Positions 22,563-30,138 of a stretch of DNA of 64,000 nt are shown here, in pieces (the first letter of the stretch is position 1; the number at the start of each line of letters is the position of its first letter). The notes beneath the pieces are model-generated. The model made no database searches. It worked only from the letters and a program-made list of their open reading frames with translations, and had not been told where the DNA came from. Origin of the DNA: a virus; IMG/VR virus record IMGVR_UViG_3300043418_000072, positions 167,362 to 231,361 of that record; one strand, given 5' to 3'. Made by a program: the position numbers and the translations under genes.

Positions 22563-22605
22563 AGAAAAGCCCCTGGTTACGGTATTTAACTACCGCCCAG
22601 GGGCT
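22561..22605 (-). terminator. Intrinsic terminator of the lipoprotein operon
   Basis: Minus strand AGCCCCTGG and CCAGGGGCT enclose an inner GGTA/TACC stem and are followed by TTTTCTAT. It overlaps the first codon of the SprT gene. Confidence 0.85.
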
Positions 22606-22620
22606 CGTAATCTACAGCGT

Positions 22621-23202
22621 TTATTCTTTCTTTACTGTAGATACTGTTGCATCAAGCTCTTTGAACTCTCGCTCTGCTCGGGACATTGCACCTCGTGCTG
22701 CACGATCTCGTTCCTTAGTGCGGGCAATTACGTTAGCTTCGCCCATTGGGAGCGCAACCAACACATAAGCTCGGAAACGGCCTTGGCTTTCAATCACCTT
22801 AATCTCCCGGATTTCAGTACCAGTTACGTCAACGTCCGGGCACATGCTTTTAATGGCTGTGGTGTTGATTGCGTTGCTGGTGCTTTCAGTGTCTACCCGG
22901 AACACCTTTGTTTGGCTGCGCACTGTACCACCTGCTGCCATACAAATTTGTCGGAATGCGTTGGTTTCCGCAATGTCCTTGGCCATGTTAAAGTCACCTG
23001 AAATTGCAGTACCCGACGCATATACTGCATCAGTGCTCTTAGGTAACTTAGTCATCCACTCAGGAGCTTCGTTAATGGTTTGCTTTACCACACGTTCTTG
23101 ACGCTCACGCACTTCTTCTGCGCGGCGCTCGTACGGGTCACGGGTTGAGCTACAGCCTGTCATGATCAGGGCGATTGCGGCAATTGATAAAATACGTTTC
23201 AT
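22621..23202 (-). CDS. Lipoprotein, about 193 residues
   Basis: The start at 23202 gives a lipoprotein signal, MKRILSIAAIALIMTGCSST: basic, hydrophobic, then lipobox MTGC with Cys17. GAGGTG precedes the ATG. The mature part has charged helices and the segment ASGTAISGDFNMAKDIAETNAFRQICMAAGGTV, resembling LPP20-type domains. It likely sits in the host envelope. The role is unknown; superinfection exclusion is a known job for phage lipoproteins. Confidence 0.78.
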   Translation of the reverse strand: MKRILSIAAIALIMTGCSSTRDPYERRAEEVRERQERVVKQTINEAPEWMTKLPKSTDAVYASGTAISGDFNMAKDIAETNAFRQICMAAGGTVRSQTKVFRVDTESTSNAINTTAIKSMCPDVDVTGTEIREIKVIESQGRFRAYVLVALPMGEANVIARTKERDRAARGAMSRAEREFKELDATVSTVKKE

Positions 23203-23231
23203 TTCACACCTCTTGTTTGTTTCAATAACAC

Positions 23232-23260
23232 AGTTTAACATAGATCCCATTACCGGTCAA
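23232..23260 (-). promoter_or_regulatory. Sigma70-like promoter
   Basis: Minus strand TTGACC, 17-base spacer with TAATGG, TAAACT. It overlaps the end of the upstream lipoprotein gene and reads into the gene at 23202. Confidence 0.7.
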
Positions 23261-23699
23261 CAATGGCTTCCCAACGGTTGACAACTGGCTTGGGGTTATT
23301 TCCACGATAGCATTTTGTACCTTGGCCGTTACCCGAAGGCAACTGCTCAGTTACTGTCACGCACCCTTGTGGACGGGCTACTGGAGCAGGACACCAATCA
23401 TGGATCGTCCTGATCAAATTCTTAGCAATGTGTTCCTGTCTGCGATCAAACATGGCACGTTCTTCGTAGTACGTACCATCTGCTATTGACACCGCAGAAG
23501 CCACAGGGCTGGTTATTCTTAGTGCGTTTCTCCAACGGTCATTTACAGTGGGTATCTGACCTTGCAGAAATGCAATTTGTTCGTCTCGGTACTTGCAATC
23601 AATTTGAAAGCGATTCAAATCAACCACATCCATCTTGCTGGTAGTAGTTGTGCTACAACCAGCGAGGGCGAGTAAACTGATTGCAAGTACGAGTCTCAT
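23250..23699 (-). CDS. Lipoprotein, 149 residues
   Basis: Signal MRLVLAISLLALAGCSTTTT has lipobox LAGC (Cys15). The mature part has four further Cys (IDCKYRDEQ, DWCPAP, GCVTV, KCYRG), so disulfides in the periplasm are likely. It overlaps the upstream lipoprotein gene by ATGA. No domain recognised. Confidence 0.78.
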   Translation of the reverse strand: MRLVLAISLLALAGCSTTTTSKMDVVDLNRFQIDCKYRDEQIAFLQGQIPTVNDRWRNALRITSPVASAVSIADGTYYEERAMFDRRQEHIAKNLIRTIHDWCPAPVARPQGCVTVTEQLPSGNGQGTKCYRGNNPKPVVNRWEAIVDR

Positions 23700-23932
23700 T
23701 GGCAGTAGTGTTTTAAGCGTTCAATTTGAACATCAATAGTTTGATCATACTCAGACTGCGAAACAGTGCTGCCCGGGCCAAGAGGAAAACGTTTCCATTT
23801 AGTCAGCATCCTGATCCTGGCATCCCTGTTTGCACAATCTGGGTTAAAGTTAGTCACTGCACTATATGGAGGGCGATGCTGGCTAGCACAACCTGCTAAT
23901 GCAGCGACTAAGATCAAAGCTAAGAGTTTCAA
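23696..23932 (-). CDS. Lipoprotein, 78 residues
   Basis: It starts with TTG at 23932, overlapping the previous stop (TTGA). Signal MKLLALILVAALAGCASQ has lipobox LAGC (Cys15). Two more Cys (PDCANRD, HYCQ) parallel the pattern C-x-Y/N-R-D in the 149-residue lipoprotein, so the two may be distant duplicates. Function unknown. Confidence 0.72.
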   Translation of the reverse strand: MKLLALILVAALAGCASQHRPPYSAVTNFNPDCANRDARIRMLTKWKRFPLGPGSTVSQSEYDQTIDVQIERLKHYCQ

Positions 23933-24087
23933 TGCTTGTGGAAAGTTACTGCTGCCTTTAGCGCGGTTTGCGCTGTTTTCTCATCAACCTGTGCGTTGCG
24001 CTGGATATAGCGCACAGCATCACGGCTGTTGAATTGAAGTTGAAACACTGCCTCATTGGCAAAACGCTCGGCTTGGTTAGACATCAT
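23929..24087 (-). CDS. 52-residue hypothetical protein
   Basis: Starts MMSNQAERFANEAVFQLQFN and continues SRDAVRYIQRNAQVDEKTAQTALKAAVTFHKH; all helical. AAGGAG lies four bases before ATG 24087. Its stop overlaps the start of the next gene. Function unknown. Confidence 0.65.
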   Translation of the reverse strand: MMSNQAERFANEAVFQLQFNSRDAVRYIQRNAQVDEKTAQTALKAAVTFHKH

Positions 24088-24113
24088 TTTCTCCTTGGTT
24101 ACGATGTTTGGGT

Positions 24114-24440
24114 TTACGCTGAAACTTTTTCTTGGACTCGACTACTTTTTGTCGAAATGGACTGTCCTGATGAAACAGTACCAGATGTGCTCTTGGATCT
24201 GGGTTTCGTGTTTTTCTTTGTCGCTGCTTTGTCATTTTTAAACTCTTGCTCGATGTACCAAGCTAACATTGTAGCATTGATATAAGCCAATAAATCCGTG
24301 TTCAAACTTTCTACCATAAAACGCACAGGGCAATGGCCCCACGATTGCGTTTCAATGAACTTTCTGTAATAGCGTCGATGCTCTGCATTAGTTGCATCAA
24401 AAGCCACAATAGGTCTTGCGCGGAGATACAGTAGGCTCAT
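24114..24440 (-). CDS. Hypothetical protein with basic tail
   Basis: A 108-residue protein starting MSLLYLRARPIVAFDATNAE. Residues 1-70 look folded (HRRYYRKFIETQSWGHCPVRF); the tail is Lys/Ser/Thr-rich (KKNTKPRSKSTSGTVSSG). The start at 24440 follows the upstream stop by one base. Function unknown. Confidence 0.68.
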   Translation of the reverse strand: MSLLYLRARPIVAFDATNAEHRRYYRKFIETQSWGHCPVRFMVESLNTDLLAYINATMLAWYIEQEFKNDKAATKKNTKPRSKSTSGTVSSGQSISTKSSRVQEKVSA

Positions 24441-24441
24441 A

Positions 24442-24864
24442 TTATTCCAGTTCTGCTTCGATAGCGTCTGCCAACACTTGCAAAGGACCGCCACCCAAGC
24501 TAACGTACCACACACCATCTTTCATGATGTAAGTGTAGTGAGCTTGTGTGCTAGCCAACAACTCTTCCATGCTAAATGCAACTTGAAAGTCAACGCCAGA
24601 CTCATCGCGATCACGCTTGTAGAAGCGACATTGCTTGGCAATATGGTACTCGTCGTACTCTAGACGATCGCTAAAATCAATCTTCTCGCCAATCTCTTTG
24701 CCGAGCATAGAGCAGTCACCTTGGGCAACTAGGAATTGAGCTTTAGTGCTGTCATAGTTTGCCAGCAATACTTTACCAGCGTAGTCCAGATAACCATCGC
24801 TATGCAGGTAAATGTGTTTGCATTTGTCACCGTGCATAATTCCGATTGTTGCGTTTGTGCTCAT
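24442..24864 (-). CDS. Hypothetical protein
   Basis: A 140-residue acidic protein starting MSTNATIGIMHGDKCKHIYL, with HSDGYLDYAGKVLL and YIMKDGVWYVSLGGGPLQVLADAIEAELE. The opening pattern (N-A-T-I-G, Y-x-H-x-D-G-Y) is familiar from small phage proteins of unknown role. AGGAG precedes the ATG, and its promoter is at 24896-24924. Function unknown. Confidence 0.72.
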   Translation of the reverse strand: MSTNATIGIMHGDKCKHIYLHSDGYLDYAGKVLLANYDSTKAQFLVAQGDCSMLGKEIGEKIDFSDRLEYDEYHIAKQCRFYKRDRDESGVDFQVAFSMEELLASTQAHYTYIMKDGVWYVSLGGGPLQVLADAIEAELE

Positions 24865-24895
24865 CTCAACTCCTGTTTTTGCTTGCTATGTATCT

Positions 24896-24924
24896 ATTAT
24901 ACAACCAAAATCATTAATGGACAA
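24896..24924 (-). promoter_or_regulatory. Sigma70-like promoter
   Basis: Minus strand TTGTCC, 17-base spacer with TAATGA, TATAAT. The leader ACATAGCAAGCAAAAACAGGAG matches the shared leader type. Confidence 0.85.
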
Positions 24925-24927
24925 CCA

Positions 24928-25245
24928 TTATTTGCAGTTTTTGTCTTTTGTTTTGTCGCAATCTTTGCTGCTATTGCTGCGCTGATGCCAGATGTTCCAT
25001 GGCATATAGAAGTACGAAGGACTAGTTACAGTGCTAGGACTTTCGGTAGTACTTTTGCTTGGAGAAGTAGTACTTTTTGCTGGTGCAGGAGCAGAACCTT
25101 TTGCTGGCGCTGCTGCATGACTTGAGCTTGCATGTCCACCGGAACTAGCATGACCGCCGCCTCCATGTCCGCCTCCGCCACCACCTTTAGCTTGGGCAGT
25201 GCCGGTAATTGCAAGGACGATACAGAGTGCAATAATTTGTTTCAT
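24928..25245 (-). CDS. Secreted Gly/His/Ser-rich protein, leaderless
   Basis: A 105-residue protein with a signal peptide (MKQIIALCIVLAITGTAQA, cut after A-Q-A). A low-complexity GGGGGGHGGGGH, then Ala/Ser/Lys/Pro repeats and the end DCDKTKDKNCK, follow. The -10 box ends six bases before ATG with no ribosome binding site. The His/Gly stretch could bind metal; no function known. Confidence 0.72.
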   Translation of the reverse strand: MKQIIALCIVLAITGTAQAKGGGGGGHGGGGHASSGGHASSSHAAAPAKGSAPAPAKSTTSPSKSTTESPSTVTSPSYFYMPWNIWHQRSNSSKDCDKTKDKNCK

Positions 25246-25251
25246 GTGTGT

Positions 25252-25280
25252 ATTATATAACCAAAATCATTTATGGACAA
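25252..25280 (-). promoter_or_regulatory. Sigma70-like promoter, leaderless type
   Basis: Minus strand TTGTCC, 17-base spacer with AAATGA, TATAAT, then ACACAC and ATG. Confidence 0.85.
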
Positions 25281-25282
25281 CC

Positions 25283-25307
25283 ATAAAAAAGCCCCAATTA
25301 AGGGGCT
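25283..25307 (-). terminator. Intrinsic terminator of the phasin-like gene
   Basis: Minus strand AGCCCC, loop TTAATT, GGGGCT, then TTTTTATGG. It lies between the gene at 25329 and the promoter at 25252. Confidence 0.85.
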
Positions 25308-25328
25308 AGTGAATAGTAGTACTTTGTA

Positions 25329-25598
25329 TTACTTTTTAAAGCTGAACTTCTCGCTGAAGTCTTTTGTGGCTTTGGCGAAGTCAAACTTGCTGGCTTCGGT
25401 AGCTGCTTTAACTGCTTCGCTAGTCAATTGAGCCACTGTGTCGGAACCGGCCTTAGCTGCCTTCTTTGTGTACTCAGCTTGTGCGTCAACAAAACCGTTT
25501 AGTGCCTTGGCGACTGCTTGGTTGTTTGCGAATACTGTGTTAACGAATTGTTTTTTACCGTTAGATACGGTGTCGATGAATGTGTCTGTAATAAACAT
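25329..25598 (-). CDS. Phasin-like protein
   Basis: An 89-residue all-helical protein starting MFITDTFIDTVSNGKKQFVN. Phasin-type features include NNQAVAKALNGFVDAQAEYTKKAAKAG, TSEAVKAATEASKFDFAKATKDFSEKF and regular Ala/Lys/Phe spacing. Phasins coat polyhydroxyalkanoate granules, common storage bodies in Burkholderiales. AGGAG precedes the ATG. The assignment rests on composition and pattern, so another helical protein is possible. Confidence 0.6.
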   Translation of the reverse strand: MFITDTFIDTVSNGKKQFVNTVFANNQAVAKALNGFVDAQAEYTKKAAKAGSDTVAQLTSEAVKAATEASKFDFAKATKDFSEKFSFKK

Positions 25599-25670
25599 GT
25601 TGTTTCTCCTAAATAGACGAATACTTCTTTTACGGCCCGCCCTATGCAGCACCGTACAAAGTATTTAGTT

Positions 25671-25700
25671 ATTATAATGCTGCGCCGCAGCAAAAGTCAA
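25671..25700 (-). promoter_or_regulatory. Sigma70-like promoter with palindromic spacer
   Basis: Minus strand TTGACT, 18-base spacer, TATAAT. The spacer holds TGCTGC-GGC-GCAGCA, a palindrome that could be an operator. The roughly 70-base leader holds a 19-base complement of the plus-strand gene at 25767. Confidence 0.75.
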
Positions 25701-25766
25701 CAAATTTTCCTAGTGAGCTGTCACTAATTAAATACATATACATTGAAACATGTTTAAGGAGATCCA

Positions 25767-26066
25767 ATGTTTAAAGCAATCAAAGAATTCTTTTTTGGCA
25801 AGCCAACTCCGGCACCAAAAATTGAGTCACACGTAGAGGCAGTAAATGCAGCACCGTACAAAGTTGAACCACCAGTTCTAACTGAAGTAGTTACACCTGC
25901 AAAAAAGCCTGCTGCTAAAGTAAAGCCAGTTGCACCTAAGAAACCAGTTGCTAAAGCGCCTGCAAAAAAGCCTGCTGCAATCAAAGCACCTGCTAAGAAA
26001 GCATTGGCTAAAGCTGGCGATCCAAAGCCTGCTAAGAAACCAGCCAAGAAACCTGCTAGCAAGTAA
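25767..26066 (+). CDS. Histone-H1-like Lys/Ala/Pro-rich protein
   Basis: A 99-residue protein starting MFKAIKEFFFGKPTPAPKIE. Residues 45-99 are repeats of AKKPA/KAPAKK, strongly basic. AAGGAG precedes the ATG. It overlaps the start of the next plus-strand gene by one base. Likely binds DNA through its basic tail; the front helix may anchor it elsewhere. Confidence 0.7.
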   Translation: MFKAIKEFFFGKPTPAPKIESHVEAVNAAPYKVEPPVLTEVVTPAKKPAAKVKPVAPKKPVAKAPAKKPAAIKAPAKKALAKAGDPKPAKKPAKKPASK

Positions 26067-27157
26067 TGTTTCTCAACGTCGGAGTTTTCCGCGATAATTC
26101 CGACACGGTTAGGTACCACCTAGATCATTTTGAAAAGCTCACTCCAAACGAATGGGCAGTTTACGATGATCTAGGTCACTACTTAAACAGTGGGCATCCA
26201 CTGAACATCGCGTTTATTCACCTACCCTATCCATTCAAATCTGACACCCAAGCTAAACTAGATGCAGTCTACGAGATCAGCGATTTTGTTTTTGTTATAG
26301 GCTCTGAGCTACATGCTAGCACACTAGAGTTTATACTAAAGAACGATCGTCCCAACATTGCCTACTATCTTTGCGGGTTTGTTGAGCAACCACTGGAACA
26401 TGCAACTGTTCATCAATACTTTGATTGGTTTGAAACCAGTCGCTATTTTTATCGTGATTACTTGCCCGAGCTGTTGGGAAGAATCAATTATGTTCACAGT
26501 AAGGAATCGCACTTTGATATCCTACTAGGTCGAAAGAAGCCTCACCGTGATGCTGTTTACCAATTTGTAAAAGCGAACCTAAGGCAAGAAAATCGTGTGC
26601 TCACTTACTTTAACGAGCACCAAGTAGATTTTGCCACGGGTAGTGAACAATGGATATGGGAGGATCGCGGTATGCAGTTTATCAATGATCCTAAATGGAC
26701 TGTGGACTTTGTTAAGTACTACGGTCACGCGATGAGTATTAGCCAAGTTATACCCATTGATATCTACAATCGCACTGCCTACACTGTAGTAGCAGAAACC
26801 AACTATGATAATAGATACAGTTTTTACACTGAGAAAACTGCCAAGCCTATTATTGCTAGGCGCTTGTTTATTATGTTTGGCGGCCAGCATTACCTACGCA
26901 ATTTACGCAAGTTGGGATTTCAAACGTTTGGTTCTGTTATAGATGAAAGCTACGACTCTATTGCCGATGACCAACAACGTTGGGCCGCAGCATGTGATCA
27001 GATGAGTTGGTTATGCAATCAAGACCAAAATGCCATACTTCAAAAGGCAAGGCCAATCGTTGAACATAACTTTAACATTATGATGTCAACTGATTGGCAC
27101 TTGTCTCTTGTGCGCGGTCTAGAATCTAAGATTGAAGAGCTACTGTCGCGAACTTAA
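26066..27157 (+). CDS. Glycosyltransferase-like protein (copy 1)
   Basis: A 363-residue protein. The C-terminal third has YTEKTAKPIIARRLFIMFGGQHYLRNLRKLGFQTFGSVIDESYDSI. This is shared with the gene at 32777 and resembles the E-K-x-x-x-P-I nucleotide-sugar site of GT-B/fucosyltransferase-like enzymes. It may decorate phage or host glycans. It converges with the UvsE gene, overlapping by 32 bases. Confidence 0.65.
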   Translation: MFLNVGVFRDNSDTVRYHLDHFEKLTPNEWAVYDDLGHYLNSGHPLNIAFIHLPYPFKSDTQAKLDAVYEISDFVFVIGSELHASTLEFILKNDRPNIAYYLCGFVEQPLEHATVHQYFDWFETSRYFYRDYLPELLGRINYVHSKESHFDILLGRKKPHRDAVYQFVKANLRQENRVLTYFNEHQVDFATGSEQWIWEDRGMQFINDPKWTVDFVKYYGHAMSISQVIPIDIYNRTAYTVVAETNYDNRYSFYTEKTAKPIIARRLFIMFGGQHYLRNLRKLGFQTFGSVIDESYDSIADDQQRWAAACDQMSWLCNQDQNAILQKARPIVEHNFNIMMSTDWHLSLVRGLESKIEELLSRT

Positions 27158-28133
27158 TGCTAGCAAGGTTCTTGGCTTTGGATTCGCACATGATGTCAAA
27201 GTCTTTGCTAAACGTAGCAGCCCAGTCGTTAACTGCATTGTTCCAGTAGTAGTCACTGTGAGCACGAAGTTTTTGCTTTTTGTGACCGCTTACAAGCAAC
27301 GCTGGGTGATCGGGCAAGGTGTTCGCACAGTGTCCAACGAGGACATCTTCGCGTGAAACACTGTAGTGACAAGTAGGGCGCACACCGCGCCAGCTATCAA
27401 TAACTGCTTTAACACGATCGCTGCTCGCATCAATGTACTCGCCTTCTCGGATCCAGTTATGATGAATATCGAGCACAGTAGGTACAAGATCGTGTAGAGA
27501 CAAACAATCGTCCAAACCATGTGTGTATTCCTCGTTCTCTAGTGTTAGACAGTTACGTGCCTCAGGCGATAAACGGCCATATACATCTCTAATGCCCTGC
27601 GGACCCTTGCGTCCACTAATGTGTACGTTGATTTTGAAGTCTTGAAATTTTTGTCCATAGCCCATCCAGCGGGTCATATCAGCATGGTATTCGAACTCAA
27701 GGATTGAGCGTTCAACAACATCTCCAGTATCACTTGCGAGAACGCAGAATTGACCTGGGTGAAAACTAAGACGCACGTTGCAGCAACGAGCAACAGCGCC
27801 AACCTGCGCAAAGTGTTTTTCGCAATAAGCCCTAACGTCAGGCTGGCGCCAAAAATAACTCCAAGAAGGCTCGGTATATACAGGAAGAAGGTCGCTGCTA
27901 AGGCGCACCATTCTGAGATGTTGTTCAAGGGTTCCTACTTTTTCTACCAGCTGCTTTGCTGATTCGATGTTGTGCTTCATGATATCCCAGAGACGTTCCT
28001 CTGCAATATGCTTGCTCTGTCTATTTAGCCACGACACTGTAGTGCCGCGTGTATTTAATTCCGGAACACTTTCAATGCCTTTAGGGGTAAGCTCACTGAA
28101 CTTACAGGCAAACCCAATTCGTGGTGTAGTCAT
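27126..28133 (-). CDS. uvsE: UV damage endonuclease
   Basis: A 335-residue protein starting TPRIGFACKFSELTPKGIES. RMVRLSSDLLPVYTEP, CNVRLSFHPGQFCVLAS, VHISGRKGPQG, LTLENEEYTHGLDDCL, VPTVLDIHHNW and THCYSVSRE-like HYSVSRE supply the metal-binding His, Glu and Asp residues of the UVDE TIM barrel. It nicks DNA 5' of UV photoproducts. The -10 box lies five bases before ATG, so a leaderless mRNA is predicted. Confidence 0.93.
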   Translation of the reverse strand: MTTPRIGFACKFSELTPKGIESVPELNTRGTTVSWLNRQSKHIAEERLWDIMKHNIESAKQLVEKVGTLEQHLRMVRLSSDLLPVYTEPSWSYFWRQPDVRAYCEKHFAQVGAVARCCNVRLSFHPGQFCVLASDTGDVVERSILEFEYHADMTRWMGYGQKFQDFKINVHISGRKGPQGIRDVYGRLSPEARNCLTLENEEYTHGLDDCLSLHDLVPTVLDIHHNWIREGEYIDASSDRVKAVIDSWRGVRPTCHYSVSREDVLVGHCANTLPDHPALLVSGHKKQKLRAHSDYYWNNAVNDWAATFSKDFDIMCESKAKNLASIKFATVALQS

Positions 28134-28138
28134 GCTGT

Positions 28139-28167
28139 ATTATAGCATGTGACCCATTATCAGTCAA
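28139..28167 (-). promoter_or_regulatory. Sigma70-like promoter, leaderless type
   Basis: Minus strand TTGACT, 17-base spacer with TAATGG, TATAAT, then ACAGC and the ATG of uvsE. It overlaps the 3' end of the gene at 28160. Confidence 0.85.
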
Positions 28168-29377
28168 CTATACCAAAATTTGCCCAATTTGCAGCACCTA
28201 AGCAAACCCAGCCCAATGGACCGCCTGCGCTAGGATTGGCATTAAACACAATATGCCCTTTGGTGCTAGAGAAGTTGGGAGGGGTGTCGCTTGCAGACAT
28301 TTTTACGTTGCCCATACGCAGGTCATTGATTTGTGCTGATCCATCTGTGTTAAGCACGATATTGCTGTGCTGGTTGCTGCCTAAAACAAGTGATTGATTT
28401 CTGGGTGTGCCAATGCGGCCCTGACCGTTGCGTTCTTTGCTAACAGTAATTTCAATATCTTCGTCCCATACTGCCAATGCTGCACTAGGTTCTAGAGTGT
28501 TAATACCGGTACGTTTGTTGCCAACATATAACGTGTCTGCAAGTTGAGTTTCGCCCGATACTTGCAATTCCTTTAGCATACCCAGCTTCTGTAAGTTACT
28601 TTCGGTAATGGTGTATCCAATGCGATTACCTTCGATTACTACATTTTCATTTACAGTAATCTTGGATAAGTCTAGCCCGTCTGTTTTGATCTTGCTAAAA
28701 ATAGTGTCGCTGAAACCTGCAAATAATTCACTATCCAGGCCTTGCTGCACTGCATTGGTAACTGAGCTAGCTAATTGTTTGTAGAACGCACTGTCCTCGT
28801 CTACCTTGCCTTTTACGTTGAGGTCGCCCTCAACAGTTAAATCCATTGTTACTAGATTGTTTTCAACAACTACCGCAGCATCAAGAATAGTAACAACACA
28901 ATTAGTCGATTGGTCATCAATGCCGGTGGATGCAAAGTTTCTAATAATACCACCTGCAACTTGGTTACCCGAAATAGCCAAGTCTGACTGCTTGATACTT
29001 GCTGCACTAACACTGCCTTCTGGGAAGTCGAGGTTAAAGATCTTGTCCTTAACTGCGGTTGCTAATGTTTGGTTAAATTGTCGGTTAACATCAAGGTCCT
29101 TGAGTTTCTTGTAAACAAGGTCTGCAATCTCTGCTTCAAGCTGCGCTTGGATGTTATTTACAACCGCGTTCACAGCCGAGTTAATACGTTTCTGCAACGC
29201 CTCGGTGTCAGTGGGGTCGAGTACTTGGTTTAATTTGTGTACAGCTAGATCGTAGTTGTACGTGTCTAGTCGAGCTCTAAGCTCATCTTTAACGAGGTCA
29301 GTAATTTGATTACCAACCTTTGTTTGTACGTCTTCTAATATGTTAGCTACTAACGAGTCGAATTTTGATAGTTCCAT
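28160..29377 (-). CDS. Phage virion fibre-type protein
   Basis: A 405-residue protein. Residues 1-110 are heptad-rich helices. A strand-rich region follows (ASIKQSDLAISGNQVAGGIIRNF, LTVEGDLNVKGKV, ITVNENVVIEGNRIGYTITESN). The end NFSSTKGHIVFNANPSAGGPLGWVCLGAANWANFGIVD is typical of fibre tips. A tail or head fibre is likely. It overlaps the gene at 29350 by 28 bases. Confidence 0.7.
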   Translation of the reverse strand: MELSKFDSLVANILEDVQTKVGNQITDLVKDELRARLDTYNYDLAVHKLNQVLDPTDTEALQKRINSAVNAVVNNIQAQLEAEIADLVYKKLKDLDVNRQFNQTLATAVKDKIFNLDFPEGSVSAASIKQSDLAISGNQVAGGIIRNFASTGIDDQSTNCVVTILDAAVVVENNLVTMDLTVEGDLNVKGKVDEDSAFYKQLASSVTNAVQQGLDSELFAGFSDTIFSKIKTDGLDLSKITVNENVVIEGNRIGYTITESNLQKLGMLKELQVSGETQLADTLYVGNKRTGINTLEPSAALAVWDEDIEITVSKERNGQGRIGTPRNQSLVLGSNQHSNIVLNTDGSAQINDLRMGNVKMSASDTPPNFSSTKGHIVFNANPSAGGPLGWVCLGAANWANFGIVD

Positions 29378-30111
29378 TGATCTTCAAATCTTATGCTGAT
29401 AACGTGTTCATAATTTTTCTTAATCAATGACTTATACATGAGATTTTTATGCACAATGAAATCACCTGCACCTGCATCCATACTAAACTTAGCCAACTGT
29501 TTGAAGTACATAGTACGTCGATTAAACGGTCCGTAAGTGGTTAGTTCATGTGCTGGGTTCGAGATTTCATATACAGTAGTAGTCCATGCACTACGGTTTG
29601 CAAAGTCCCAGTCATGGAACTCATTGTAAATGCAGTTAGTCTTACCATTTCGAATCACAGCCGGGATACTGAACTCACGATCTTTAAAGTCTTGATTCTT
29701 ATAATCACGTAAAGTACTTACCACAAATTCACTGGCTAGGTTACAAATCTGTTTAACAACATTTTGCTGATCCAACTCGTTGTCAGCAAACGTAAAGAAT
29801 TCTTCCATTGCAACCACAACGTCAAACTTCTTACCAACAGTCTCAGATTCTGATATGTATGTGTATTCGATATTCTTGCTGTCCAGGTAATCCCTTGCAG
29901 CTTGGCTAATGCAAGTGACAGAAACGTCACCATTCTTGGCGGATAGCAATGCTGGATTGAACCCGACGAATAAAGTTGTAGATGGTACAAAGTTATGAAA
30001 TCCATAGATGCCATCTAAGATCTCTTGCTTCTTAGTTACAATCTCTTGCTCTTTGCTTGAGTGTTTAAGTGCTGAAAGTAGTGCATCTGAATATCTAGAA
30101 AAATCGGTCAT
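29350..30111 (-). CDS. Methyltransferase-like phage protein
   Basis: A 253-residue protein. TLFVGFNPALLSAKNGDVSVTCIS, then VVVAMEEFFTFADNE and FVVSTLRDYKNQDF, follow the strand order of a class I SAM-binding fold. The Gly-rich loop is weak, so it may have lost activity. The C-terminal half is conserved-looking (RTMYFKQLAKFSMDAGAGDFIVHKNLMYKSLIKKNYEHV). A late promoter stands at 30131. Possibly virion-associated. Confidence 0.55.
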   Translation of the reverse strand: MTDFSRYSDALLSALKHSSKEQEIVTKKQEILDGIYGFHNFVPSTTLFVGFNPALLSAKNGDVSVTCISQAARDYLDSKNIEYTYISESETVGKKFDVVVAMEEFFTFADNELDQQNVVKQICNLASEFVVSTLRDYKNQDFKDREFSIPAVIRNGKTNCIYNEFHDWDFANRSAWTTTVYEISNPAHELTTYGPFNRRTMYFKQLAKFSMDAGAGDFIVHKNLMYKSLIKKNYEHVISIRFEDQWNYQNSTR

Positions 30112-30130
30112 AGTTGTTCTTATTATTAAG

Positions 30131-30138
30131 TATTTATA
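30131..30138 (-). promoter_or_regulatory. T4-type late promoter
   Basis: TATAAATA on the minus strand, 19 bases before ATG 30111, inside the last codons of the amidinotransferase gene. It drives the methyltransferase-like and fibre-type genes. Confidence 0.78.

Noticed and set aside
22441-23001. 186-codon plus-strand frame
   Set aside because: Antisense to the SprT gene and the lipoprotein, crossing a strong terminator; no start signal.
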